From Bacteroidota bacterium (lineage in GTDB: Bacteria > Bacteroidota > Bacteroidia > 2-12-FULL-35-15), in contig JAOQAE010000002.1 in assembly GCA_025963725.1 (NCBI GenBank), forward strand, positions 1,005,221 to 1,069,220: 64,000 nt of DNA, written 5' to 3'. Of the stretch, positions 17,701 through 25,588 are shown one piece after another. The notes beneath the pieces are model-generated. The model searched no databases. It was not told where the DNA came from and saw only the letters and a list, made by a program, of their open reading frames with translations. Made by a program: the position numbers and the translations under genes. How positions within the stretch are numbered: position 1 is the stretch's first letter; each line of letters starts with the position of its first letter.

Positions 17701-17801
17701 GCAGCGGAGCTCTGCACCACCTGTGCAGATCCATGAAGAGATAACAACAGCAGGCTGAAGCATACAAAATAGCGGAAGCCTGAGTGATCCTTATTTGCCA
17801 T
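14712..17801 (-). CDS. secreted protein with SprB-like repeats and gliding-motility (type B) T9SS tail
   Basis: A 1029-residue surface or secreted protein. After a signal peptide (about 1-27) comes an FIENRGQFDG-type domain (DUF7948-like, about 45-270). Then follow beta-propeller-like repeats, then three SprB-like units of about 70 residues, each with SYSWN and a G-x-Y-x-V strand followed by C. The C-terminal 95 residues, from NIFTPNNDGVNDYF to G-F-V-Q-V, are a CHU_C/gliding-motility C-terminal domain, which routes the protein through type IX secretion. Likely adhesive or cell-surface role. It is convergent with the condensin-like operon with a 1-bp gap. Confidence 0.88.
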   Translation of the reverse strand: MANKDHSGFRYFVCFSLLLLSLHGSAQVVQSSAASGWCVSRSDNRAFIENRGQFDGKDQLPGSQILYGVDDGAQIYFTRKGLTYRFDKSLRNSAKEKKYKWKLFGKKVTEDEEERIEATVSSSFANMEWLDANPACEVIVEDKQHSYNCYGDPKDPAKSIENVPGYKKLIYKDLYPGIDVVYVVHPEEGIKYSLVLHPGADLSRVRMKWSCGGKVHAGYSGNIYIPTAAGDIIDHAPQTFYEAGADGIASSFSVEHNIVGFRTGAYDTTRTVIVDPWISTGISPAYTPMEIARDQNDNVYVYGLKKGLTGSNQYVQKRDPAGVLQWTYHLTSQPHWNLEYSGDIAVDASGNSYISNGFSTDSTYLDYTLVVKLTSSGSLVWTTGTSPFLHENWRISFNDDFSKCILSGCGPSCCNAGRMSVLDPVSGVESNPFFPDTTGDIVSAVFGRNGLLYIIGSADMYSGITHVSCVDPSPVFSNVFRVPCSFSTYDNVPPPENYGAYAFNGIATGCGFLYTFSGDSLYRLSLSTGLPLSSVAVPGGIFRASSGLAVDRCGNVYAGSPNGIYVYDVNLNLLSFNATPYNVTDIVIGKGGMFYACGGNLSVSTSFVAGFNSSCAPLSVSTTPASCSNNFSGTATVTAMFEGGPYTYSWNTTPVQTTQTATGLSPGIYTVVVTATSGCHQSDTISVAVYGGLSVSTVQSPPLCYGGSNGSATVTGVPGGSPPFSYSWNTAPVQTSSTAMGLSAGDYAITVTDSTGCIGLQSVTITQPQGMTVTSTNVSAGCYGGTGGSVTVSPVNGNPPYSYSWNSVPVQTGPTLVNVPSGMYVVSITDSIGCTQLFPETIGSPAIRDTLSITAYFCEGSSSALLHAPAVAGPFQWLYDHSVIPGAASDTLSVVPAEIGHYTVQWYTNGCLYQASVKVIAAPLSFSSDSTVNIFTPNNDGVNDYFSPFGSSHISAVEFGRYTTDYQMEIFNRWGQKVYSTDSYNNEWDGRTVNGKEVPAGVYFWIATYQSRCEGAGPAATHGFVQVLR

Positions 17802-17930
17802 TTACCGGTGTGATTTCATGTTGTTCTATGGCTAATCTACGAAAAATGTGCTTATCAAAAATAAAATCAGCACTCGCCCTTTATTCCCACCCAGATTCGT
17901 AAATTCGCAACAAATTCGTTATCCGTACCT

Positions 17931-19118
17931 ATGTATCCATCCTTATATTTCGCTGTAAAAGATCTTCTTCACCTTGATCTTCCTTTCCTGAAAATGATCC
18001 AGATGTTCGGGTTCTTTGTAGCTGTAGCTTTTATTTGCGCTGCCTACGTATGGACCAAAGAGCTGAAGCGCAAGGAAGATGAGAAGCTCATCGGGCCAAC
18101 CGTGATCAAGGTATTGAAAGGACAAAAAGCTACCACCAATGAGCTGGTGACCTCCGGGATCATTGGTTTTATTCTTGGCTTTAAGCTGCTTTACATCGCT
18201 TTAAATTTTTCCGGTTTCCTCGACGATACACAGGGATATATTTTATCGCTGAAAGGAAACCTTATCGGCGGCATCCTGCTTGCAGCCGGATTCGCTTATT
18301 ACAAATACCGCGAAAAGGAAAAGGCAAAATTAACGATCCCGGTTTGGGAAGAGGAGCTTGTGCACCCGTACCAGCAGGTGGGAAACCTCACGCTGATCGC
18401 TGCTTTCGCGGGGATCATCGGTGCGAAGATCTTTCACAACCTCGAGAACTGGGATGAATTTATGGCCGACCCTATCGATGCGCTGGTATCGTTCAGCGGG
18501 CTTACCATGTACGGCGGACTGATCCTCGCTTCCATCGCCTGCATCTGGTATGGAAAAAAACAGGGGATCAAAGTGACGCACCTGATCGATTCTGCAGCGC
18601 CCTCGCTCATGCTGGGCTATGGCATAGGCCGCATCGGCTGCCATGTTTCCGGCGATGGCGACTGGGGAGTGCCGAGCCTCAATCCCAAGCCTTTCAGCTG
18701 GATGCCCGACTGGATGTGGAGCTACGATTATCCGCACAATGTGGTAAGCGAAGGTGTTCCTCTCCCGGGATGCGCGGGAGAACGATTCTGCAACCATCTT
18801 GTTCCTTCTGTTTATCCGACCGCCTTTTACGAGGTGATCATGTGCATCAGCCTGTTCTTTGTGCTCTGGGCCATCCGCAAGCGCATTACTACTCCGGGAG
18901 TTCTCTTTTCCGTTTACCTGATCCTGAATGGCGTCGAGCGCTTCTTCATCGAAAAGATCCGCGTGAACACACTGTATCATGTGAACGGCTTCGGCTTTAC
19001 ACAAGCGGAGCTGATCTCTACGATCCTTTTCTTTACAGGGGTTTTCGGGGTTTGGTATTTTAAGAGGTTGGAGGCCGGAGGCGGGAGAACAGAGACTGGA
19101 GCGAAAGTTAGTTTGTAG
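17931..19118 (+). CDS. lgt: prolipoprotein diacylglyceryl transferase
   Basis: A 395-residue integral membrane enzyme with about seven membrane segments. It transfers diacylglycerol from phosphatidylglycerol to the lipobox cysteine of prolipoproteins. The signature region reads GYGIGRIGCHVSGDGDWG, a variant of the GRxGNFxNxE core, in a form I associate with Bacteroidota. It is longer than the E. coli enzyme (291 residues), with extra residues around the central loops and a hydrophilic tail. The window contains many lipoproteins that would be its substrates. The gene stands alone and is followed by a dispersed repeat pair. Confidence 0.9.
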   Translation: MYPSLYFAVKDLLHLDLPFLKMIQMFGFFVAVAFICAAYVWTKELKRKEDEKLIGPTVIKVLKGQKATTNELVTSGIIGFILGFKLLYIALNFSGFLDDTQGYILSLKGNLIGGILLAAGFAYYKYREKEKAKLTIPVWEEELVHPYQQVGNLTLIAAFAGIIGAKIFHNLENWDEFMADPIDALVSFSGLTMYGGLILASIACIWYGKKQGIKVTHLIDSAAPSLMLGYGIGRIGCHVSGDGDWGVPSLNPKPFSWMPDWMWSYDYPHNVVSEGVPLPGCAGERFCNHLVPSVYPTAFYEVIMCISLFFVLWAIRKRITTPGVLFSVYLILNGVERFFIEKIRVNTLYHVNGFGFTQAELISTILFFTGVFGVWYFKRLEAGGGRTETGAKVSL

Positions 19119-19166
19119 TTTGTAGTTTGTTGTGGGATTTCGTAGACTGTTACAATATTAGCAGCG

Positions 19167-19280
19167 TGTCATCCTGAGCGGAATGAAATGCAGCCGAAGG
19201 ATCTTTAAATTTAAGGACTAATAATATTCTGCTAACCGGAAGAAGATTCTTCACTCCGCTGCGCTGCGTTCAGAATGACA
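19167..19280. repeat. inverted pair of TGTCATCCTGAGCG-type repeats
   Basis: TGTCATCCTGAGCGGAATGA begins the left copy (19167-19206). The right copy (19243-19280), read on the other strand, begins TGTCATTCTGAACGCAGCG, so the two arms could fold into a long stem. The same family recurs at 23064-23243 and, more divergent, at 38086-38173. No gene lies in this gap. Confidence 0.7.
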
Positions 19281-19339
19281 AATGTGACAGGTGCTCCCTC
19301 CAATCTCCCGACTACAACCTCCTAACCATTCCAGACTCA

Positions 19340-20206
19340 TCACTCCGTTTCCTTTTCAAACGTACGCTCCGTAATGTTCTTACCGTTCTTATAGAAATAC
19401 AGTCCGCCCCAGGTATACTCTTCCTTTTTATACACGTAATCGGTACCGTCGATATTTACGGTAACAATCGTGATCTTCCGGCGATCCTCCTGGATGATCT
19501 TTTCCTCCTTATTTTTAACGATCGCTTTCGCAGGCACATCCGGAACAGTAACCACAGGTTTCGGCTTTGGCGGCTCCGGCTTATATTCAGGCTGCTTTAC
19601 AGGAACCGCCACAGGGTTGCTTGGCGGAGTTGTTTGTACAGGGGCAGGCTTGGTTTCCGGCTTCGGGTTGGGTGCAGGCGGCTTGGGCTTTGGCTTGGGA
19701 TGCGCTTCCGCTGTTTCCACCATGGCCTGTGCTTTTTGACTGTAATCCTTGTCGGCATCGAACTGCCCTTCCATCCCTGAGTATTTTATTCTGCCTACAG
19801 GCTGCGTGTACGTGATCTCCTGGTCTTCCGGCTGCTTAGCAAGCTCCACTGTGGCGATGTATTGATTGAATTCATCCTTCTCATGCCCGTTGGGCACATG
19901 CGTATCAACAGCGAGGCTCTTGGTGATGTAGCCGGGCTTTGTAAATGTGAGCAGGAAATCGGCGCCAAGCTCAAGGTCGAGAACGTATTTTGATTTTGAA
20001 TCGATCACCTTATATGTTGAGCCGTTCTTGGTGATGGTGATGAGCGCATTTTCCATTCCGCCGCCTTCAATGGAGAACTTTACTTTAAGGCTGAATGTAC
20101 TGGCTGGTTCCTGTGCGGAAGATGTGATGCCCGTAAGCACACAGAGCAATAAAGCAGTCCAGAGGATGCCTTTTCGCCTGTTATAATTATGGGAGTCCTG
20201 TTTCAT
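19340..20206 (-). CDS. secreted hypothetical protein with proline-rich linker
   Basis: A 288-residue protein with an N-terminal signal peptide (about 1-31). A beta-sandwich-like domain (about 35-130) resembles CarboxypepD regulatory-like modules (VKFSIEGGGMENALITITKNG and a later LLTFTKPGYITKS). A Pro-Lys-rich linker covers about 165-220, and a C-terminal strand domain (IVTVNIDGTDYVYKKEEYTWGG) follows. Similar modules occur in envelope proteins of Bacteroidota; the specific role is unknown. It stands alone on the minus strand, divergent from the inositol monophosphatase. Confidence 0.75.
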   Translation of the reverse strand: MKQDSHNYNRRKGILWTALLLCVLTGITSSAQEPASTFSLKVKFSIEGGGMENALITITKNGSTYKVIDSKSKYVLDLELGADFLLTFTKPGYITKSLAVDTHVPNGHEKDEFNQYIATVELAKQPEDQEITYTQPVGRIKYSGMEGQFDADKDYSQKAQAMVETAEAHPKPKPKPPAPNPKPETKPAPVQTTPPSNPVAVPVKQPEYKPEPPKPKPVVTVPDVPAKAIVKNKEEKIIQEDRRKITIVTVNIDGTDYVYKKEEYTWGGLYFYKNGKNITERTFEKETE

Positions 20207-20271
20207 AAATCTATATCAAAAATACATAAATATTATCTGACCCTGCCTGTACCCGACTATGGTTTTAAACG

Positions 20272-20279
20272 TAACTTTG
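20272..20279 (+). promoter_or_regulatory. -7 promoter box TAACTTTG
   Basis: TAACTTTG fits the Bacteroidota -7 consensus TAnnTTTG and lies 19 bp before the ATG of the inositol monophosphatase gene. No clear TTG -33 box is present at the expected distance, so the site is only probable. Confidence 0.5.
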
Positions 20280-20298
20280 TGAATAAACTATATATTGA

Positions 20299-21096
20299 AT
20301 GGGTACTGATTTACAAATACTTTGCCGGGATGTGTGCGAATTGAGCAAACAGGCGGGGGAATTCATCCGGAACGAACGCAGGCGCTTCACCACCGAGCGC
20401 GTAGAAACAAAAGGCAAGAATGATTTTGTATCCTATGTTGATAAAGGCTCTGAAAAGCTTATCGTGGAAGGACTTTCAAAGCTCCTTCCCGGCTCCGGCT
20501 TCATTGCGGAGGAAGGCACCTCCACAGTAAAAGGCGATGTGTACAACTGGATCATCGATCCGCTCGACGGCACCACCAACTTTATTCACGGCATTCCCTG
20601 CTATGCGGTAAGCATTGCGCTGATGCGCGACAAAGAGCTGGTGATGGGCGTGATCTACGAAGTGAACATGGACGAATGCTTTTATGCCTGGGAAGGCAGC
20701 AAAGCGTATATGAACGGAAAGGAAATAAATGTATCAGCGGCGCCTGCGCTCGCCAATTCGCTTATTGCAACAGGCTTCCCCTATTACGATTACAGCCGCG
20801 TGGATGAATACCTTGCAGTGTTCAAGCATTTCATGAAGCATACGCATGGCTTGAGAAGGCTGGGCTCGGCGGCTACTGACCTCGCCTATGTTGCCTGCGG
20901 ACGCTTTGAAGGATTTTATGAGTACAGCCTTCAGCCCTGGGATGTTGCGGCAGGGGTGTTCCTCGTGCAGCAGGCCGGCGGAAGGGTAAGCGATTTTTCG
21001 GGCGGAAATAACTTTATCTTTGGCAAAGAGCTCGTGGCCGGCAACAGCGCCTGCTTTGATGAGTTTTACAATGCGATTAAAATTTACTTTAAATGA
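20299..21096 (+). CDS. inositol monophosphatase family protein
   Basis: A 265-residue magnesium-dependent phosphatase of the IMPase/SuhB/CysQ superfamily. The metal-binding motifs are visible: E-E near residue 74 in FIAEEGTS, then IIDPLDGTTNF (about 87-97), and the C-terminal QPWDVAAGVFLVQQAGG. Probable substrates are inositol phosphate, or another small sugar or nucleotide phosphate; the subfamily cannot be fixed from motifs alone. The stop overlaps the start of a 39-residue membrane peptide by 4 bp (ATGA), so the two are translationally coupled. Confidence 0.9.
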   Translation: MGTDLQILCRDVCELSKQAGEFIRNERRRFTTERVETKGKNDFVSYVDKGSEKLIVEGLSKLLPGSGFIAEEGTSTVKGDVYNWIIDPLDGTTNFIHGIPCYAVSIALMRDKELVMGVIYEVNMDECFYAWEGSKAYMNGKEINVSAAPALANSLIATGFPYYDYSRVDEYLAVFKHFMKHTHGLRRLGSAATDLAYVACGRFEGFYEYSLQPWDVAAGVFLVQQAGGRVSDFSGGNNFIFGKELVAGNSACFDEFYNAIKIYFK

Positions 21097-21212
21097 ACAC
21101 GGACAATAAGCCTAAAACCACCTGGGATTACATCAGGATCTACTTTCCCGACATCTGGCAATACATTGTCATCATCATCACGATCATCATCGCGGCTATT
21201 TTTATACTGTAG
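21093..21212 (+). CDS. 39-residue membrane peptide coupled to the phosphatase gene
   Basis: A 39-residue reading frame that begins in an ATGA overlap with the inositol monophosphatase stop. The first 24 residues are polar with three Trp/Tyr-rich patches (TTWDYIRIYFPDIWQY). The last 15 are strongly hydrophobic (I-V-I-I-I-T-I-I-I-A-A-I-F-I-L) and would span the membrane once with the tail outward or buried. The codon usage matches the neighbours. It ends within the convergent patatin gene (11-bp overlap). It may be a small regulator or membrane anchor; function unknown. Confidence 0.6.
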   Translation: MNTDNKPKTTWDYIRIYFPDIWQYIVIIITIIIAAIFIL

Positions 21213-22239
21213 CGCCGCTGCCAACAAGGTAATCGGCGACCCTCTCCAGCTCATCATCATACTTCTCCGCAGTTGCTATCCCCGCTTCCTTTAAGCGCTG
21301 CAGGTTTTCGGGAGATGCATTGTCCATTTCGGTATCGGCTTCTCCCATTTCCGGGCTGATGCGGATATAATTCTGGCTCTTGTTGATCGCATCAAAGATC
21401 TGCACCAGCTGAAAATCGATCGTATCGCTTGCACCCGACATCATAATATCGAGCACCGGCTCTATCCAGCCCAATGCGCCCCATCCTTTCGCCTTATCAT
21501 AATCGTAGCTTTTTTTAACGGATCCCGTTCCGATGGAAAGCATGAACATGTCCCTTGCGGTGATCGTTTCATCGCCGCTCACGAGCTTCGACTGCTCACG
21601 CGCTTCCGCGTAAGCGCACATAGCGGGATTGTTGGCGAATACGCCGCCGTCCACCAGCGGATAGGAAACACCCGTAAGCGAGGTGGCCCGTGCCGGCTCA
21701 AAATAGGTTGGCGCCGCAGAGGTTGCCCGTGCCACTTCCCGCACAGGATAATCGTATCCTTCCTTCTGCTTCGCATCGTGCTGCGTGAAAAAATGTGCGG
21801 AGCGCCTGTGAATATCGTACGATGTGATGAGGCAGGGCTTCAGCAGCTGGCTTAATTTCACATCACCGAAATAGTCTTTCAAAAGGTTTTCGATCGCTGC
21901 CGAAGGATATTTTTCTTCCATTAAGCCGTTGCCCGAGTAGATCTCGTGACTGAGGCTTCTTTTAAAGATCTCGCCGCCGTTCTTCAGGTAAAGGTCCACC
22001 GCTTGCTTTGCAGAGAACAAGGGGCGTGAAGGATTTTTCTGGTCGGGACAAAGATACAGGCAGGTTAAGATGCCGCCTGTGCTGGTGCCTGCAAAGAGGT
22101 CGAAATAGTCGGCAATGCGCGCATCGGGATTGTTTGATTTTATCTGCAGCTTCTGCTCCAGCGCTACTAATACCTGTCCGGGCAGCACGCCGCGGATCCC
22201 GCCACCATCGATGGATAATATCCTTAAAAGTTCAGCCAT
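21202..22239 (-). CDS. patatin-like phospholipase
   Basis: A 345-residue cytoplasmic lipid acyl hydrolase. The patatin features are all present: oxyanion loop D-G-G-G-I-R-G (about 12-18), nucleophile elbow G-T-S-T-G-G (about 52-57, Ser is the nucleophile) and the dyad aspartate in DGGVFANNPA (about 197). It probably releases fatty acids from phospholipids. There is no signal peptide. Some patatin proteins are effectors of defence systems, but no cyclase or sensor gene lies beside this one, so a housekeeping lipase role is more likely. Confidence 0.92.
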   Translation of the reverse strand: MAELLRILSIDGGGIRGVLPGQVLVALEQKLQIKSNNPDARIADYFDLFAGTSTGGILTCLYLCPDQKNPSRPLFSAKQAVDLYLKNGGEIFKRSLSHEIYSGNGLMEEKYPSAAIENLLKDYFGDVKLSQLLKPCLITSYDIHRRSAHFFTQHDAKQKEGYDYPVREVARATSAAPTYFEPARATSLTGVSYPLVDGGVFANNPAMCAYAEAREQSKLVSGDETITARDMFMLSIGTGSVKKSYDYDKAKGWGALGWIEPVLDIMMSGASDTIDFQLVQIFDAINKSQNYIRISPEMGEADTEMDNASPENLQRLKEAGIATAEKYDDELERVADYLVGSGATV

Positions 22240-22292
22240 AAAATATTACGATTTGGTTTCCGTTAATGTGTTAAATTTAAACTAAAAAAAGG

Positions 22293-23051
22293 ATGCGCCG
22301 GATTTTTATTTACTTCTTATTTACATTTTTTTCAGCGCAGCTTTCCGCGCAGCCAAAGATCATCCATGTTTTTGTGGCGCTTTGCGACAATGAGAGCCAG
22401 GGCATTGTACCTGTTCCGAAAAAGATCGGCAATGGCAATGATCCCGACAATAACCTTTACTGGGGCTGCGGATACGGCGTGCGCACTTTTTTCAAGGCCG
22501 CTGCCGAATGGCGGATGGTCTCGAAGCGGAAGTCAGTTTCGTCCGATATTTTAGAGCGCTGCATCTTTAAGCACATCACGAAGGATGTTTACATGGTGGC
22601 GGATGCCTACAAGGGCGATCACATCAAAAAATGCAACGAGGATTTTTTCCGCTCCTCATCGGGCAATTCAACAGATACGGTGATGCTGAAAGAGCAGGTG
22701 CTCAACCTCCAGACAGCGCAATTGGTATGCTATGTAGGCCACGACGGCTTAATGGATTTTTCTATCGACAATTATCCCGTACAAAAGGACAATGCAAAAA
22801 AAGATGTAATGATCCTTGCCTGCGCGAGCAAGCTTTATTATAAAAATGGAATAAAAGCTGCCGGGGCAACTCCCGTATTATGGACCACTAATTTAATGTG
22901 CCCGGAAGCTTATACGCTGAAAGCCGCGATCGATGGATGGCTGCTGAATGAAAGCGGTGCGCAGATCCACCTGCGTGCAGCGGAAGCGTATGACCAGTAT
23001 TTAAAATGCGGAATTAAAGGCGCGAAGAATTTGTTTGCGACGGGCTGGTGA
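22293..23051 (+). CDS. secreted protein with caspase-like motif pair
   Basis: A 252-residue protein with a cleavable signal peptide (about 1-19, ending L-S-A-Q). The mature part shows an alternating strand/helix layout with two candidate catalytic positions: H150 in LVCYVGHDGLMDF and C177 in DVMILACASKLYY. The spacing and hydrophobic lead-in strands resemble the His and Cys motifs of clan CD peptidases such as caspases and gingipains, although the His motif is H-D-G rather than H-G. No family is recognised with certainty. Stand-alone gene followed by dispersed repeats. Confidence 0.65.
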   Translation: MRRIFIYFLFTFFSAQLSAQPKIIHVFVALCDNESQGIVPVPKKIGNGNDPDNNLYWGCGYGVRTFFKAAAEWRMVSKRKSVSSDILERCIFKHITKDVYMVADAYKGDHIKKCNEDFFRSSSGNSTDTVMLKEQVLNLQTAQLVCYVGHDGLMDFSIDNYPVQKDNAKKDVMILACASKLYYKNGIKAAGATPVLWTTNLMCPEAYTLKAAIDGWLLNESGAQIHLRAAEAYDQYLKCGIKGAKNLFATGW

Positions 23052-23063
23052 TTTGTTATGGAA

Positions 23064-23243
23064 TGTCATCCTGAGCGAAATGAAATGGAGTCGAAGGATC
23101 TTCTCTATGCGAAGGCCACCGTTCTTTCGCCGCAGATTCACAGATTTTATCATTATCAGAGATTCTTCGCTTCACTGCGTTTCGCTCAGAATGACAAGCA
23201 TTAGTCATACGGAGTGTCATCCTGAACGAAGTGAATGGATCTC
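23064..23243. repeat. three copies of the TGTCATCCTGAGCG repeat family
   Basis: Copies are at 23064-23102 (plus orientation), 23159-23196 (inverted) and 23215-23243 (plus). The first two could pair in a long stem. Between them lies a fragment of the GCCGCAGATTCACAGATTTT family (near 23130) that also occurs near 9870 and 56420. The gap holds no gene. Confidence 0.7.
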
Positions 23244-23259
23244 TGAATGTTTATTTTAC

Positions 23260-24723
23260 TTACTTCCTCCTGATCAGCCACAACCCGATAAACGTAAACA
23301 GTCCATTCAAAATGATCATCTCAAACCCGAATTTATAGCCGTTAAAAAGCTCTTTTGAATATTCGTTGATGAAGATGCAAAGCAAGGGCGACAGGATACA
23401 GATCAGCGGCACCCAGCGGTCGTGAATTTGTTTTTTGGTGAACAGTCCGAATGCGTACAATCCCAGCAAAGGCCCGTAAGTATAGCCTGCCCAGGTGAAG
23501 AGGTTGTTCACCACGGCATCGTTGTTCACCAGCTTAAATACCATGATCACTATAAAGAGCAAAGCTGCAAAGCCGACATGTACGCGCTGCCGGATCTTTA
23601 TTTTTTCCGCTTCCGTCTTCGTTGTATTATTTTTCAATCCAAGAAAATCGAGGCAGAATACGCTGGTGAGCGCCGTCAGTGCACCGTCGGCGCTCGGGTA
23701 AGCGGCGGAGATCAGCCCGATGATAAAGAAGATAGCCGACACAGGCCCGAAATAATGCAATGCAATGTTCGGGAATACGCTGTCGGAAACCACCTTTCCG
23801 TTTTCATCCGCCATAAGCGGGATACTGTTGGCATTCGCGTAAATGTACAGCAGGGCGCCCAATACAAGGAACATGATGTTCACCACAAGAAGTATCGCAC
23901 TGAAGGTGATCACATTCTTCTGCGCATCGCCAAGCGTTTTGCAGCTGATGTTCTTCTGCATCATTTCCTGGTCGAGGCCCGTCATGGCAATGGCGATGAA
24001 CATGCCGCCGAAGAACTGCTTCGGAAAAAACGATTTCAGATGCCAGTCGCCGAAGAACGTTTGTGAATACTGGCTCTCCGCCACCTTATGATACACATCT
24101 GCAAATCCAAGGTGCATCTCCTGCATGATGAACACGATCGAGAGGATCACCGACAGGAGCATGAAGGTGGTTTGCAGCGTATCGGTGTAGACGATGGTCT
24201 TTACCCCGCCCTGGTAAGTATAGAGCAGGATGAGGATAATGAAGACGGTGACCGTCACAAAGAAAGGAACGCCCATCGCATCGAATACGAACAGCTGCAG
24301 CACGTTCACCACGATGTACATGCGGAACGCCGCTCCCACCACACGCGAAATGATAAAAAAGAAAGCGCCCGTTTTGTAGGATGATTCCCCGAAGCGCTGC
24401 TGCAGATAGCTGTAAATGGATGTAAGGTTCAGCCTGTAATACACCGGCAGCAGCACATACGCGATCACGCCGTAACCGATCAGATAGCCCAGCACCACCT
24501 GCAGGTAGCCGAACTGCGAAGTGCCCACAGCGCCCGGAACGGAAATGAATGTAACGCCGGAAAGCGAAGCCCCGATCATCCCGTAGGCCACAAGGTACCA
24601 TTTGGAAGAGCGGTTGCCCACATAATAGCTTTCATTGTTCGCCCCTCTCGAGGTCCACCAGGTGATCGCAAAAAGCAGCAGGGAATAAGCTAAAACACAG
24701 ATTAAAATAACAGTTGAGGACAT
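23260..24723 (-). CDS. sodium:solute symporter family protein
   Basis: A 487-residue inner-membrane transporter with about 13 membrane segments of the SSS (sodium:solute symporter) family. The N-terminal helix is followed by WWTSRGANNESYYVGNR and the glycine-rich GMIGASLSGVTFISVPG typical of the first core helices, and TGLDQEMMQKN in the middle loop. Substrate cannot be predicted; relatives carry sugars, proline, sialic acid or pantothenate. Sialic-type sugars are made at the other end of this window but there is no direct link. The gene stands alone. Confidence 0.9.
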   Translation of the reverse strand: MSSTVILICVLAYSLLLFAITWWTSRGANNESYYVGNRSSKWYLVAYGMIGASLSGVTFISVPGAVGTSQFGYLQVVLGYLIGYGVIAYVLLPVYYRLNLTSIYSYLQQRFGESSYKTGAFFFIISRVVGAAFRMYIVVNVLQLFVFDAMGVPFFVTVTVFIILILLYTYQGGVKTIVYTDTLQTTFMLLSVILSIVFIMQEMHLGFADVYHKVAESQYSQTFFGDWHLKSFFPKQFFGGMFIAIAMTGLDQEMMQKNISCKTLGDAQKNVITFSAILLVVNIMFLVLGALLYIYANANSIPLMADENGKVVSDSVFPNIALHYFGPVSAIFFIIGLISAAYPSADGALTALTSVFCLDFLGLKNNTTKTEAEKIKIRQRVHVGFAALLFIVIMVFKLVNNDAVVNNLFTWAGYTYGPLLGLYAFGLFTKKQIHDRWVPLICILSPLLCIFINEYSKELFNGYKFGFEMIILNGLFTFIGLWLIRRK

Positions 24724-24828
24724 TGCGCTACAGGTGTTGATTTAAATATCACATAAAGAAAAAGAAATAAACAGCTCTTTCCACCTCCCGCATTCTTCGT
24801 ATATTAACAAAGTTTTTCACAGCCCCTT

Positions 24829-25584
24829 ATGAACCAGAAACGCGCATCCCTCATTGCAGTAATTTTACTTGTGGCACTCGCCGTTCCATTTGCTGCCCTT
24901 TCCTTCAAAAACAAACCGGCTGCAGCGGCTTCCTTCCGCGTGGAAACAAAAAAAGCTCCTTCGGGAAATACCTACACCATTTTTCACCAGGACAAGCTTA
25001 AGCTCGACGTTTCATTAACGCGCCCCGACAAAGGCGATAAGAACATCCTGCTCTGCATTCCGGGCGCTTACACCGATCTTGTTTCACTGAAGGTGGACGG
25101 GCTCTTCATCGATAACGGAACTGTTTACAATAAAAACAAGGTCAATCATACATTGGGCGGAGCGATAAAGATCATCAACGGCGAATGCGAGATCTTCCCG
25201 ACACGGAAAGGGAAATTACTGAACGACTCACTCATCAACCTTTTGGTATCAACCAGAGGCTCCTTGTTCCAGCAGATCCAGCTTATTGAAAAAGGCGCCG
25301 GCGCTAAATACAAGGACGTAAAAGAATTCCAGCGCAGGGCGATCGTAAAATTAAAGAGTAAGAGCGGCGGCATCAGCACTGCGGTGATCGAGTCCTTCGA
25401 GCACATTACGCTTACCGATTTTACCAAAGACCTGCTGGAGCTTGGCGTGGTGGATGCTCTGTATACCGACATGGGATCATGGGATGAAGGCTGGTACCGC
25501 AAGGACAATGAGGTGGAAACGATCGGGCGGATCAGGAGCCAGACGGACAAGCAATGTAACTGGGTAGTATTTAAGATCAGGTGA
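24829..25584 (+). CDS. exported hypothetical protein
   Basis: A 251-residue protein with a signal peptide or N-terminal anchor (about 8-24). The mature part is beta-rich: ILLCIPGAYTDLVSLKVDGLFIDNG, an LGGAIKIINGECEIFP segment, and near the end DALYTDMGSWDEGWYR. The order of motifs is faintly like phosphodiester glycosidase (NAGPA-type) domains, but key residues are not conserved clearly enough to name it. It ends 4 bp before the asparagine synthase gene and may be co-transcribed with the polysaccharide operon. Confidence 0.65.
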   Translation: MNQKRASLIAVILLVALAVPFAALSFKNKPAAAASFRVETKKAPSGNTYTIFHQDKLKLDVSLTRPDKGDKNILLCIPGAYTDLVSLKVDGLFIDNGTVYNKNKVNHTLGGAIKIINGECEIFPTRKGKLLNDSLINLLVSTRGSLFQQIQLIEKGAGAKYKDVKEFQRRAIVKLKSKSGGISTAVIESFEHITLTDFTKDLLELGVVDALYTDMGSWDEGWYRKDNEVETIGRIRSQTDKQCNWVVFKIR

Positions 25585-25588
25585 TGAG

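Noticed and set aside
18330-19004. 224-residue minus-strand frame within lgt
   Set aside because: It opposes a clear conserved gene and lacks plausible protein features.
21202-22239. Patatin gene as effector of a CBASS-like defence system
   Set aside because: No nucleotide cyclase, ubiquitin-like or sensor gene is adjacent; it looks like an ordinary lipase.
23422-24066. 214-residue plus-strand frame opposite the sodium:solute symporter
   Set aside because: His/Arg-rich shadow of a membrane protein gene; no domain.
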